From: Tuctoria greenei
Taxonomy: Eukaryota; Streptophyta; Magnoliopsida; Poales; Poaceae
DNA length: 64,000 nucleotides
NCBI GenBank assembly: GCA_036927565.1
Contig: JAYESD010000007.1
Span: 5,477,644-5,541,643 of the forward strand
Direction of reading: 5' to 3'
The notes under the pieces are model-generated. The model made no database searches, was not told the DNA's origin, and was given only the letters and a program-made list of their open reading frames with translations. The position numbers and the translations under genes are program-made. Positions 41,726 to 51,512 of the stretch are shown piece after piece (position 1 is the stretch's first letter; every line of letters starts with the position of its first letter).

Positions 41726-43606
41726 TGCTAACACCAATTTATTAACTTTTTTTGGAACTGAAAGTCAAATGCTGTCACACCTGGTTTTAAAGAAGACGAC
41801 CAAATGCTTTCCACACATGTATACCAGGATCAGTTGAACTCATACATGCGTAGACGAAAGTGAAATACCATAAAATAGCCATGTTCAAGTACATCCATTT
41901 ATTACATAAATGACCTTCCAGGTCTAAATGAAAAGTACACAAGCATCGGAAAACAAATGAAGAGGATTCAACCACAGGCGTTGCACGGAGGATACGCCAA
42001 CCTAGAACATCTCATTGGGGTCTCCATAGAAATCCTGGTTCTCCACCTCTTCATCTTCATAGACTGTGGGGGGTATGCGACTAACAAGTTTGAGTACCAA
42101 CGGTACTCGCAAGTGGGGAATCTATGACATGTGGTTCATAATAAGGAAGACAAACAATGGCAAAAGCACTATAGCAGTTACAACCTACTCTTAATGTTGT
42201 TAAGCACCTACATCTAGGTGAATCCCAACCATAAGTCCCAAAGAGTACAGACAATGTCCAAACCAAACCATCAACCAATTAACCATGTGTGCTAATTATG
42301 AACTTGGTCCCAAGCCACTCTTGTCCGTGAGCACGACTGTCTAGACAGTTTGGCAAAACTCTGCAGAGTGTGTATCCTTTACCCACAGTTCGTGATTTCA
42401 TCCCCTGTTGCCAGATGGACTAAGATAAACCTCCCTGTAGCCCGTGCTAGCTAACCGCATTACACACTTCCATAGGTGTGTGGCTAGGAGATCACTACGA
42501 GGTCTTTCTGATGGTTCCCCCGACTTGCAATTGGTACTCTAAGGTTTCACCGCTCCACCTGGAGTCTATTTTCTCTTCGCCAGAAGAAGCCCCCTCTTGA
42601 GCCATGCGGATCCCAAGGCAGTAATCTAAACCAATTCTCTGCTTGTTCGATTACCAACGCTACATCGGGAGAGACCAAATTACTAAACCAAGTTGTTCCA
42701 TATACAACCCCGTGGTGACACTGTATGTCTTAACAACTTCCACCATAAATCGGTCCTTAGAATCCGATAGGTGACAAGCCCCCAAACCAAGGTCCTGTGC
42801 ACGCATGCACCAATCCATTCAACACCGCCTATCAGATTCCTATCCACTACTTTCATTATTGCCAACAATTCATGAATCATAGTAAATCAAATATAACATG
42901 TAGATAAGTTGTTCATACTCAATTAAGCATGGCTAAGCGTGAAACTAATTAATAGTAAACCACCCGAACCATGTCAATAAGGATGTAAGGATCGAAACGC
43001 CCAAGAGGGGGGGTGAATTGGGCTTTCTTTCAAATTTTAAGACAAATAAAAACTAACAACTTAAAGCCCAATTCCCTATGCAATTAAACTATGCAATCAA
43101 TGTAGATTAAAGTTGCGGAATGAAGATTGCATAAGAGTAAAAGGGAGAGGGATGCAAACGCTCAAGGGACATGGAGTTTATCCCGTGGTTCGGTAAGATC
43201 ACAAGGATCTTCCTACATCCACGTTGTGGCACCCACCGAAGGGTTTTGCCACTCCCAAGTCACCGAGACAAGGGGGTTCTTCACTATTCTTCTCCGTTCG
43301 CCAACCTCGGCAAGGTGGAGCTCAAGCCTTGTACACTTTGGGATCCTCCGGGCTTCCACAATCTTCTTGGCAAGCTCCGGGAGTTACACACACCAAGGGA
43401 CACTCTCTTAGGGCTCTCACTACACTAGAGACTCCAATCACCAAGAATGGAGGCACCCAAGCACTATCTCTAGCTAGTTCTAGCCTATCTCTTGGTGTAC
43501 AAATGATGAGCAAATGATGTGAAAGTGGTAGCTCTATTGCTTGAATGCTCTAGGATGTGTAGAGTATGTCTAGGCTTCAAGTCTTGTCGATTTGACAGGT
43601 TGAAGG

Positions 43607-43619
43607 GGTATAAATAGCC
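43607..43619 (-). promoter_or_regulatory. TATA-like box of the Sirevirus LTR
   Basis: GGCTATTTATACC on the minus strand, about 60 bp downstream of the repeat array; the same sequence is at 54320-54332 in the 5' LTR. Confidence 0.55.
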
Positions 43620-43670
43620 AGCCTCGACGAGATAGCCGTTGGAAAAGTAGGCTGACATCACTTCTCTGCG

Positions 43671-44047
43671 AACACCGGATGATCCGATGTCTCCCCTTCA
43701 GTTAACATCGGTCAAAGCCAAATTAGCTGATGTCACGGTGTTAGATATGACCGTTGTTAGACCGATGTTGATTTGTCTTCTCATCGGATGATCCGGTGGC
43801 TCTTCCTCCAGAATTTTGCTTGATCTTGAGGCTCACTGGAGTGATCGACTGATGTATGTAAGTCTGTACATCGGATGATCCGGTGCTTCACTTGGTCCAA
43901 TGGTGTTGCAATCTGTGATGATGGACCGATGTCACTGAGCCACTCACATCGGATGATCCGGTGAGTGCATTTGTCTGAGGTCTTCTTCTTCAGTTGAACT
44001 AACTCGACCGATGCAGTCAACTCCAAGACCATCGGATGATCCGGTGT
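43671..44047. repeat. Degenerate CATCGGATGATCCGGTG array in the 3' LTR
   Basis: About ten partly palindromic units such as CACCGGATGATCCGATG, CATCGGATGATCCGGTG and GACCGATG, irregularly spaced. The 5' LTR has the same array at 54384-54760. Palindromic repeats of this type upstream of the promoter are known in grass Sireviruses. Confidence 0.8.
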
Positions 44048-44359
44048 GTTCAACTAGTTGACTTCGAGTTGTTTTGAGTTGTTCTTTTGGAATTTTGAAC
44101 TTGTGACCTCTTTGACATTTGTTTGAAGTGTTGTTTTGATTGTCTTCAAGCATTGAGTGATATCAAGTTAGAGCTTTCACTTCTTGTCTTCATATGATTT
44201 GATTTGATCTCACTCGTTGATTTTATATGGGTCTCCAATGTAATTTTGATTTCATTTGATTGAGTGTCATTGAGACCTTGCATTCACAAATTCATTAGTA
44301 ATATCGAATGGTTGTCATTAATCACCGAAACCGTACCTCATGGGGCCTAGATGCTTTCA

Positions 44360-44373
44360 ATCTCCCCCTTTTT
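44360..44373 (-). other. Polypurine tract of the Sirevirus
   Basis: AAAAAGGGGGAGAT on the minus strand directly before the LTR start TGAAAGCATC. Confidence 0.85.
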
Positions 44374-44719
44374 GGTGATTGATGACAACACAATAATTTA
44401 AAGCGCAATAATAATGAATTTGATGATAATACTCAAGAATATATGCAATGAATGCAGCATAGGATACATTAAGTTTGTAAAACGCAAAAGAAATTTGTGG
44501 TGCGAAAAGCTCAACTGATTAAAATCATAAGCAAATGAGACAAGTGAAAGAGTGCTTAATTAAAATTACAAAAGAGTACTCAAGCATGAATACAAAGGAT
44601 AAGCACACACACACACTCCCCCGCACACACACACACTCCCCCTGAGACTACCACTCCCCCTGACTCTTCTACATCTTCTCCCCCTTTGGCATCAAGACAC
44701 CAAAAAGGGATCAGAACGC
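44374..44719 (-). other. Spacer between ORF3 and 3' LTR
   Basis: A/T-rich, non-coding. It contains interrupted (CA)n runs with CTCCCCC words at about 44604-44665; on the sense strand these are repeated G-rich tracts upstream of the polypurine tract. Confidence 0.6.
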
Positions 44720-46885
44720 CTATAGACCCTGAGAGCTGGGCGCGAGGACGAACTGAGAACCGTCGCAGTCGTCGGAGCTGGAGTCGCCGGTCGTAGGAGC
44801 TGCCGGGGCGGCGGGAGCTGGAGGATCCGCTGCCGGTGCTGGAGGAGAGGAAGCCGGTACTGGAGGTGCCGGTGGAGCTGGAGGAAGTGGAGCGCTCACC
44901 ACGGACGCCGGTGTCTGCTGGAACAAGATCGTCGCCGGCAGTGGTGAGTGAATCGGTGCGCTGGATGCCAGAAGTGGTGACATACTGATTGAAAGTATAG
45001 GAGAAGTAGGCACCTGAGCAACACCTGGAGCCAGTCCCAGTCCAGGCTGCTGTGGAGGAAGGGTGATCCCAGTCTGAGTGTAAAGGTTGGTGATCAACCC
45101 TAGGATCCCCATCATGGCCTGCTGGGTCTGCTGCTGCTGGTCGAGGGTACGGCGGTGCATCTGATCTACCAGGTTGGTGAACCGGTCCGTATCCTCTCGC
45201 CTCTGACGGGCGATCTCCAGCTGGAGCTCCTGCTGCTGCCGCTGCAGCTGTGCCAGGTGAGCAGCCTGCTCTGCCCTGGCCTGCTCAGCAGCGAGCCTGT
45301 CCTGGCGCTGCTGCTCGATCATCTGCTGGAGGAGCGACGTCAGCTCAGACGGCTGCGTCACCTGCGCCTCGGACACAGGAGGTGGTGTCGGTGGCGGAGC
45401 AGCTGATCCTCCTGCCTCGGCGTCGTGCTGCCTCGGTGAAGGTGGAGGGGGAGGGAAGTACTCCTCGACACTGTCGTCGGTGTCGCTCTCAGACCAGATG
45501 TGCTGCAGGTCCTCCCCCTGAGCCTCGGCCTCAGCAAGCCTCTCGTCCTCCCGCTCTAGGTCGGACCAGTCTTCCTCTGACAGACGGGCCCGGACCTGGC
45601 GCTCAACTGGACGACCAAGGCGACGGTCGCCAGGAGCAGAGGCACGATAGTGACTAAAGCGAGTCACACTCTCGTCAGCTAGCCGGGCTTGTGCTGTATG
45701 TCCCTCAGGCACCACCATAGAGCAAATGTAACTAATCCAGTGCCCGTAGACCATCTGCCTCATCATGCCGATTCCATCCGTGATTACGTCTTCCATCTCA
45801 CAGAGGAGTATGTCCACTATATCAAAATCCATCCCGTTCATTATGTAGAACAGGAGGGTCTGCTGCAGGCTCGTGAACCCCTCCAAGTAACCTGACCTCG
45901 GCAGGAGCGTGCGGCGCAAGGCGAGGTGCACAATACGCGCAGCTGGGGTCAGGAGAGCTGGAACTCTCGGCTGGTCTGGAGAGAACGAGGGGCCAAACAA
46001 AGAGCGGATCTCGTCCAGCTGTGGTGCTACCCCTCCAGTAAGTGGCCTCCTTGGTGGATCTGCCTGCGCATAGACTTTCTCGTGTATGCTGGTGTCGTGC
46101 AGGTCCAAGCCAAGAATATGCCCCAAAGTCTGCCTCGAGAGGTGGTAGTGCTGACCATTGAACATGAAGGCAATCGACCTCCTGCCCTCTGAGATGTACA
46201 GGGTCGCGTAGAAGACACGGACCCACTCTTCCACATACGCACTTCTCTCATAATCCAGTAGCTCCACCAAGCCTCTGTATCTCTCAAAGAAGGGACGGAC
46301 CTCAGTCTCCGCTGCCACTGCAAGCTGCCTCCAGTCCAAGTGGTTGTGCTGAAAGAGCTTGTGCCCCCGGCGCTTGTAGGTCTCATAGAGAGACGCCTGG
46401 GTGACAGTCCAGAAGCGACTGTCCACAAGAAGCTCTCGGGGCTGTGGGAACCACTCCTCAAGCAGTACACTCCATCTGAGCTTCCGGAGTTGCTTAGCCT
46501 TCATCTTCCGGTAGTCCACAAGACGGACTCCTTCACCGACCCGGACGGCCGTGTCCATCTCATGGATGTCCCTCTCAGCCTCCCTGTCCTCACGACGGTC
46601 GGCAGCCGTCGGTCTTGGACGAGGAGCAGCCTCGGCGTGACCCCCACGCGTCCGGGCTGAGCGCCGGCGGACGAGGGGCTCAACTGGCTCCTCCTCGGCG
46701 TCGGAGTCGTCGATCACGGGAGGCTGCCTAGCCTCGCGGATCCTCAGGGATCCCCCACGGCCGCGCTCACGCTCCTCGGCGGCGCGAGCGGCCATGAGAG
46801 CTTGCTTCTCATCCTTCGATAGTTTGCGCTTCTTCGTGGCGGGCTCCGCGATTGCCTTGCCCTTTCCTTTGCGATCACGACCCAT
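44720..46885 (-). CDS. Sirevirus ORF3: putative plant transposon-domain protein, 721 aa
   Basis: Intact frame downstream of pol on the same strand, starting MGRDRKGKGKAIAEPATKKRK (basic, NLS-like). The N-terminal 100 residues are highly charged. About residues 130-400 (RKLRWSVLLEEWFPQPRELLVDS ... WVRVFYATLYI ... SYICSMVVPEG) resemble the family called putative plant transposon protein domain (Pfam Transposase_32). Then come an acidic stretch, a Gln/Arg/Glu-rich coiled coil (about 500-600) and a Pro/Ala-rich C-terminus ending SSDDCDGSQFVLAPSSQGL. No signal peptide or membrane segment, so it is not an envelope-like protein although it sits in that position. It is much more GC-rich than gag and pol, hinting at separate origin. 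Function unknown. Confidence 0.8.
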   Translation of the reverse strand: MGRDRKGKGKAIAEPATKKRKLSKDEKQALMAARAAEERERGRGGSLRIREARQPPVIDDSDAEEEPVEPLVRRRSARTRGGHAEAAPRPRPTAADRREDREAERDIHEMDTAVRVGEGVRLVDYRKMKAKQLRKLRWSVLLEEWFPQPRELLVDSRFWTVTQASLYETYKRRGHKLFQHNHLDWRQLAVAAETEVRPFFERYRGLVELLDYERSAYVEEWVRVFYATLYISEGRRSIAFMFNGQHYHLSRQTLGHILGLDLHDTSIHEKVYAQADPPRRPLTGGVAPQLDEIRSLFGPSFSPDQPRVPALLTPAARIVHLALRRTLLPRSGYLEGFTSLQQTLLFYIMNGMDFDIVDILLCEMEDVITDGIGMMRQMVYGHWISYICSMVVPEGHTAQARLADESVTRFSHYRASAPGDRRLGRPVERQVRARLSEEDWSDLEREDERLAEAEAQGEDLQHIWSESDTDDSVEEYFPPPPPSPRQHDAEAGGSAAPPPTPPPVSEAQVTQPSELTSLLQQMIEQQRQDRLAAEQARAEQAAHLAQLQRQQQELQLEIARQRREDTDRFTNLVDQMHRRTLDQQQQTQQAMMGILGLITNLYTQTGITLPPQQPGLGLAPGVAQVPTSPILSISMSPLLASSAPIHSPLPATILFQQTPASVVSAPLPPAPPAPPVPASSPPAPAADPPAPAAPAAPTTGDSSSDDCDGSQFVLAPSSQGL

Positions 46886-47285
46886 CTTAGCGACGATGGA
46901 GCTCGGGAAAAACTAGCGACGGGGCCCGGAGAAGACGGCGTTTCTCGGGTGGAGGTGCTTCGACGGAGGGAGGAGCGGTGGCGATGCTTGGATGCGGTGG
47001 AGAGGTGCGTGGAGGCAGCGGTGGCGCTTGGGCGCGGGTGGAGCACGGCGGCGGCGGCGCCTAGGGCGGCGGCGGCGGCGGCTGCCGGCGGAGGTGGCGC
47101 GGTGCGCGGGCACGGGCAGTGGTGGCGCGGGGGTCGCCGGCGGCAGCGGCGCGAGCAGAGGGACGGCGGCGGCGGCCGGCGGCGGCGCTGCAGGCGAGGG
47201 AGAGGCGGCGGCGCGAGGGAGACGGTGGTCGGCGGCGGCGGGAGATAGGGGTGTCGGGGAGAGAGAAAGTCGGGCCGGCGCGCGG
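46886..47285 (-). other. GC-rich leader upstream of ORF3
   Basis: Extremely GC-rich CGG/GGC-repeat sequence open in several frames on both strands (for example 47358-46744 minus, 46949-47291 plus). I read it as a 5' untranslated leader between the TATA-like box at about 47290 and the ORF3 start, not as coding sequence. Confidence 0.45.
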
Positions 47286-47295
47286 GTTTAAATAG
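47286..47295 (-). promoter_or_regulatory. TATA-like box upstream of ORF3
   Basis: CTATTTAAAC on the minus strand, about 400 bp before the ORF3 ATG and about 40 bp downstream of the internal repeat array; it mirrors CTATTTATAC behind the same type of array in the LTR. Confidence 0.45.
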
Positions 47296-47324
47296 TGGAC
47301 CCCAAACCCTAGCCGAAAATTCAA

Positions 47325-47665
47325 CACCGGATGGACCGATGATATGTGAAGTGAGCATCGGTCAATTGCCACATAAAGGATATTCAAGGAATTCTGTTGA
47401 CACCGGATGGACCGACGTCTAGGGTTTTGATCATCGGTCGAATAGCACAGTAAGGGTGTTCAAAAGAGTGATGTAGACACCGGATGATCCGACGTAGGAG
47501 GAAGTAGACATCAGTTGAATTAACCACAGCTCCAGAAGAGTGAACATCGGATGGACCGATGTTTTTAGGAATGAACGCGTCGGATCATTTGGAATTCAGA
47601 CAGAATTGGGCTTTGAGGATTGAACACCTGTTTGACCGATGAGGGACTGACATAGGCATCGGATA
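47325..47665. repeat. Internal copy of the LTR-type repeat array between pol and ORF3
   Basis: Units include CACCGGATGGACCGATG, CACCGGATGGACCGACG, CACCGGATGATCCGACG, CATCGGATGGACCGATG and CATCGGATAATCCGATG, plus half-units. They are the same motif family as the LTR arrays but not a plain duplication of LTR sequence. Confidence 0.75.
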
Positions 47666-48237
47666 ATCCGATGACAACAGAACGAAAACATCCCATATAT
47701 GTCCTTTGACCGAACAAACAATCGAGGAGAAACACATGTCTTAGGACTTTTTGGGCAACCCTTTACCCCTCAAGAAGCTAATATGCCAATAGCTTGGCTA
47801 GACCTTAACGCAAATGGAACACCGAGAAAAATGGAGGAAAATATCCAAATAAAATGTAAGGCCCATGCTTTGTGAGGTAGAGTATGAAGACTTCTATCTC
47901 TTTGAAGCATGATCCTCTAGGCATTAACGTACCTAGCATTTTATTCTTTCCACCTTATATGAGTTGAGATATTGCATTTCAAACAAGTCTCCTTCTCATG
48001 AGGTGGGTTTCCCTTTGTGACAATCTACCGTATGCAATGCCAAACAAATTATAGTGCAAGATATTAAATGAGTGCAAGTTTATATGGCAGGGATCATGCA
48101 AGGCATAAAATAAATCTATCTTGCCAAGTTTGAACCTTCCAAAGGCTTCCTCAGGGAAAACTACTTCTAGCTTGCCCCTATCCTTTGGGAGTTAGACAAG
48201 ACCTATATGATATGCATCCTTACATGAACATGGCAAC
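47666..48237. other. Spacer between pol stop and internal repeat array
   Basis: A/T-rich, no open frame of interest; part of the Sirevirus internal region. Confidence 0.5.
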
Positions 48238-51200
48238 TTACATGACGTTAGATGCATCTAGCACATTTAATTCACTTCTAAGTCTAGAAAAGGTTTTCTC
48301 ATCAAGTGGTTTTGTGAGGATATCCGCCAATTGTTCTTCGGATCTAACACCTTGCAAAGAGATGTCTCCTTTAGCCTCATGATCACGCAAGAAGTGATGG
48401 CGAATATCAATGTGCTTAGTGCGGGAGTGTTGAACGGGGTTTCTAGCTATCTTAACCGCACTTTCATTGTCACAAAGGAGAGGCACACAACCAATTTTAA
48501 TTCCAAAGTCCAAAAGGGTTTGCTTCATATATAGAATTTGGGCACAACATGCACCGGCCGCTATATATTCCGCCTCCGCGGTGGACAACGCCACAAAATT
48601 TTGCTTTTTGCTCGACCAAGATACTAGGGAACGCCCAAGTAAGTGGCACCCACCGGAGGTACTCTTGCGATCCACACGACATCCGGCAAAGTCCGAATCC
48701 GAGTATCCCAAGAGATGGAAACTAGCGTTCTTGGGGTACCACAAACCTACACTTGAGGTATGCTTGAGATACCGAAGTATCCTAAAGACCGCCTTCTTGT
48801 GCGATTCTTTAGGTGCCGCTTGAAAGCGAGCACACAAGCACACACTAAACATAATATCGGGCCTAGATGCGGTAAGATATAACAATGAGCCAATCATAGA
48901 ACGATAATAAGATTGATCAATAGGTTTACCGTCCATGTCCGCGTCGAGATGACAATTTGTCGCCATTGGAGTGCTTCTTGAGCTACAATCTCCCATCTCA
49001 AATTTCTTCAAGAGGTCCTTTGTGTACTTCTCTTGATAGATGAAGGTCCCCTCTTGAAGTTGCTTGATTTGGAATCCAAGGAAGAAGTTGAGCTCTCCAA
49101 TCATTGACATCTCGAATTCCCTAGACATCATGGTGCCAAACTCATGGCTAAGAGATTTGTTAGTTGAGCCAAAAATGATATCATCGACATAAATTTGACA
49201 AATGAATAAATTCCCGTCGATGTGCTTGGTGAAGAGTGTAGTGTCCACCCTCCCGATCTTGAAACCTTGCATGACCAAGAAATCCCTTAGACGTTCATAC
49301 CACGCCCTAGGTGCTTGCTTGAGCCCGTAGAGCGCCTTGTGTAACCTATACACGTGGTTAGGATTCCTCGGATCTTCAAACCCGGGAGGTTGCTCAACAT
49401 AAACAAGTTCGTTAATATAGCCATTGAGAAAATCACTTTTAACATCCATTTGATAAAGCATTATATTGTGATGTGAAGCAAAGGCAAGGAGTATGCGAAT
49501 AGCCTCTAACCGAGCGACCGGGGCAAATGTTTCTCCAAAGTCTAGTCCTTCAACTTGTGAAAAACCCTTGGCCACAAGTCTTGCCTTGTTGCGGACCACA
49601 ACGCCATTCTCATCTTGCTTGTTGCGGTATACCCACTTCGTACCGATGACGTTCTTGTCCTTGGGTCGCTCCTCCAACACCCAAACTTCATTGCGGGTGA
49701 AGTTGTTGAGTTCTTCTTGCATGGCCATCACCCAATTTGGGTCTTGGAGTGCTTCCTCTATATGAGTGGGTTCTACACACGAAACAAAAGAGTAGTGCTC
49801 ACAAAATGAGGCGACATGGCGGGAACGAGTACTTACGCCCCTTGAAAGACTTCCAATGATTTGGTCCATTGGATGCGCCTTGGAGATGCGTCCATGCCTC
49901 ATAAGTGGTTGTGAGGCACTTGGCGGTGGTGAAGCTTGTTGTTCCTCTTGTGGTTGGACTTGATCATGGACTTCTTCTTGTTGTTGGTGTTGTGTGGCTT
50001 GTGAATCTTGCATTGGCAATGGATCATCTTTCTCTTCTTCTTCTTCATCAACTTGAGGCATCATGGAGGTGTTGATGTTGGAACTTGATGCTCCCCCTTG
50101 ATCATGGCCCTCTTCAACTTCCGGCTTGATGTCTCCAATGGTCATGTTTTTCATGGCTTCTCGTAGAGGCTCATCATCTATTTCATCATGACCAAAACTC
50201 TCCTCTTGGGAGCCATTAGTCTCATCAAACTCAACATCACAACTTTCTTCAACTAGACCGGAGGTTTGGTTGAATACTCGATATGCTTTTGAGTTTGATG
50301 CATAACCAAGAAAAATACCAACATCACATCTTCTTTCAAACTTACCGAGCCTTTTCTTGCGGTAGATGTAGCATTTGCACCCAAAGACTCTAAAGTAGGA
50401 GATGTTGGGCTTTCTCCCAATGAGGAGCTCATATGGGGTCTTTTGGAGTAGTCGGTGAAGATAGACCCTATTTGCGGCATGGCACGCCGTGTTGATTGCT
50501 TCGGCCCAAAACTTCTCCGACGTGCCATAGTCATCAAGCATTGCTCTTGCAAGGGTGATAAGGGTCTTGTTCTTCCTTTCAACGACACCGTTTTGTTGGG
50601 GGGTGTATGTGGCCGAAAACTCATGCTTCACGCCTTCATGATCACACCACTCCCCAATGTTGTAGTTCTTGAACTCGGTGCCGTTGTCACTCCGGACTTT
50701 GATGATGGGAAGTTGAAATTCCCTTTGAGCACGTTTGGCAAAGGTCTTGAAAACTTCTGGAGTTTCACCCTTGTCACCTAAAAACAAAGTCCAAGCATAT
50801 CGAGAATAATCGTCAACGATAACAAGACAATAGAAGTTACCACCAAGACTTTGATATGTGGATGGTCCGAAGAGGTCCATGTGGAGTAGTTCAAGCGGCT
50901 TGGAGGTTGACACCATTGTCTTCATTGGGTGGTGTGAAGCAACTTGCTTCCCGGCTTGACAAGCACTACAAAGCTTGTTCTTCTCAAACGTGACATCCTT
51001 CACGCCGGTCACCATCCCAAGCTTGAATGACTTCTTAAGCTTGCTCATCCCAATGTGAGCAATGCGTCGATGCCATAGCCAACCCAAGCTTGTCTTAGTG
51101 AAAAGACAAGTGGCCAAGCTAGCATCCTTGTTGGAGAAGTCCACCAAGTAAAGATGTCCATGCCGAAATCCTTTGAAGATTAGTTCTTTGCTTGATTCAC

Positions 51201-51498
51201 TAGTTACTACAACACCATTCTTATCAAAGGTGCACGTTAGTCCAAGATCGCATAGTTGTGCAATAGAAAGTAGATTGAAACTAAGTGACTTAACATATAG
51301 TACATTAGAAATGGACAAATCATGCGAAATAGCGATTTTACCTAAACCAATTACCTTCCCCTTTGAGTTGTCACCAAAGGTGACTTGTTCATGATTATCG
51401 GGGTTCTCTATGGTGGTGAACATACCATCATTGCCGGTCATATGTTGAGTGCACCCGCTATCGAGTACCCAATGTTTTCCTCCGGCTTTGTAGTTCAC
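48238..51498 (-). CDS. pol: Sirevirus Pol: protease, integrase, reverse transcriptase, RNase H (1086 aa)
   Basis: Open frame from directly after a TAG (minus strand TGTGTGTAG, then GTGAACTAC) to 48238; the first codon is GTG, with no nearby ATG. Visible: protease DSGCTQHMTG, pre-integrase LWHRRIAHIGM...CSACQAGK, integrase D-D-E (LHMDLFGP, RSDNGTEFK, YTPQQNGVVERKNKTL), reverse transcriptase (FAPVARLEAIRILLAFA, YGLKQAPRAWYERL, YVDDIIFGS) and RNase H (YSDSDFAGCRVDRKSTSG, LSTAEAEYIAA). All catalytic motifs look intact. It is in a different frame from gag, so it needs a frameshift, reinitiation or splicing. Confidence 0.92.
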   Translation of the reverse strand: MNYKAGGKHWVLDSGCTQHMTGNDGMFTTIENPDNHEQVTFGDNSKGKVIGLGKIAISHDLSISNVLYVKSLSFNLLSIAQLCDLGLTCTFDKNGVVVTSESSKELIFKGFRHGHLYLVDFSNKDASLATCLFTKTSLGWLWHRRIAHIGMSKLKKSFKLGMVTGVKDVTFEKNKLCSACQAGKQVASHHPMKTMVSTSKPLELLHMDLFGPSTYQSLGGNFYCLVIVDDYSRYAWTLFLGDKGETPEVFKTFAKRAQREFQLPIIKVRSDNGTEFKNYNIGEWCDHEGVKHEFSATYTPQQNGVVERKNKTLITLARAMLDDYGTSEKFWAEAINTACHAANRVYLHRLLQKTPYELLIGRKPNISYFRVFGCKCYIYRKKRLGKFERRCDVGIFLGYASNSKAYRVFNQTSGLVEESCDVEFDETNGSQEESFGHDEIDDEPLREAMKNMTIGDIKPEVEEGHDQGGASSSNINTSMMPQVDEEEEEKDDPLPMQDSQATQHQQQEEVHDQVQPQEEQQASPPPSASQPLMRHGRISKAHPMDQIIGSLSRGVSTRSRHVASFCEHYSFVSCVEPTHIEEALQDPNWVMAMQEELNNFTRNEVWVLEERPKDKNVIGTKWVYRNKQDENGVVVRNKARLVAKGFSQVEGLDFGETFAPVARLEAIRILLAFASHHNIMLYQMDVKSDFLNGYINELVYVEQPPGFEDPRNPNHVYRLHKALYGLKQAPRAWYERLRDFLVMQGFKIGRVDTTLFTKHIDGNLFICQIYVDDIIFGSTNKSLSHEFGTMMSREFEMSMIGELNFFLGFQIKQLQEGTFIYQEKYTKDLLKKFEMGDCSSRSTPMATNCHLDADMDGKPIDQSYYRSMIGSLLYLTASRPDIMFSVCLCARFQAAPKESHKKAVFRILRYLKHTSSVGLWYPKNASFHLLGYSDSDFAGCRVDRKSTSGGCHLLGRSLVSWSSKKQNFVALSTAEAEYIAAGACCAQILYMKQTLLDFGIKIGCVPLLCDNESAVKIARNPVQHSRTKHIDIRHHFLRDHEAKGDISLQGVRSEEQLADILTKPLDEKTFSRLRSELNVLDASNVM

Positions 51499-51512
51499 CT
51501 ACACACATGAAG

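Larger units (their letters stand above)
42984..44359 (-). repeat. 3' LTR of the Sirevirus (1376 bp)
   Basis: On the + strand TGTAAGGATCG ... GATGCTTTCA. It carries an array of degenerate CATCGGATGATCCGGTG units (43671-44047) followed, in sense direction, by a TATA-like CTATTTATAC at about 43607-43619. Confidence 0.93.

Noticed and set aside
43127..43517. Overlapping open frames repeated at 53840-54230
   Set aside because: They are inside the two Sirevirus LTRs and antisense to the element; they look open only by chance and change between frames.
43671..44047. Regular palindromic repeats resembling a CRISPR array
   Set aside because: Units are degenerate, irregularly spaced, in a plant retrotransposon LTR, and duplicated in the other LTR; they are Sirevirus regulatory repeats.
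44604..44665. (CA)n tracts as a regulatory feature
   Set aside because: Ordinary microsatellite interrupted by C-runs; no further support.
44720..46885. Envelope gene of a Sirevirus
   Set aside because: The position fits, but no signal peptide, transmembrane segment or cleavage site is visible and the sequence resembles a plant transposon-domain protein.
46744..47358. Long minus-strand frame rich in Arg/Pro upstream of ORF3
   Set aside because: Produced by CGG-repeat composition; it overlaps ORF3 in another frame and has mirror frames on the plus strand.
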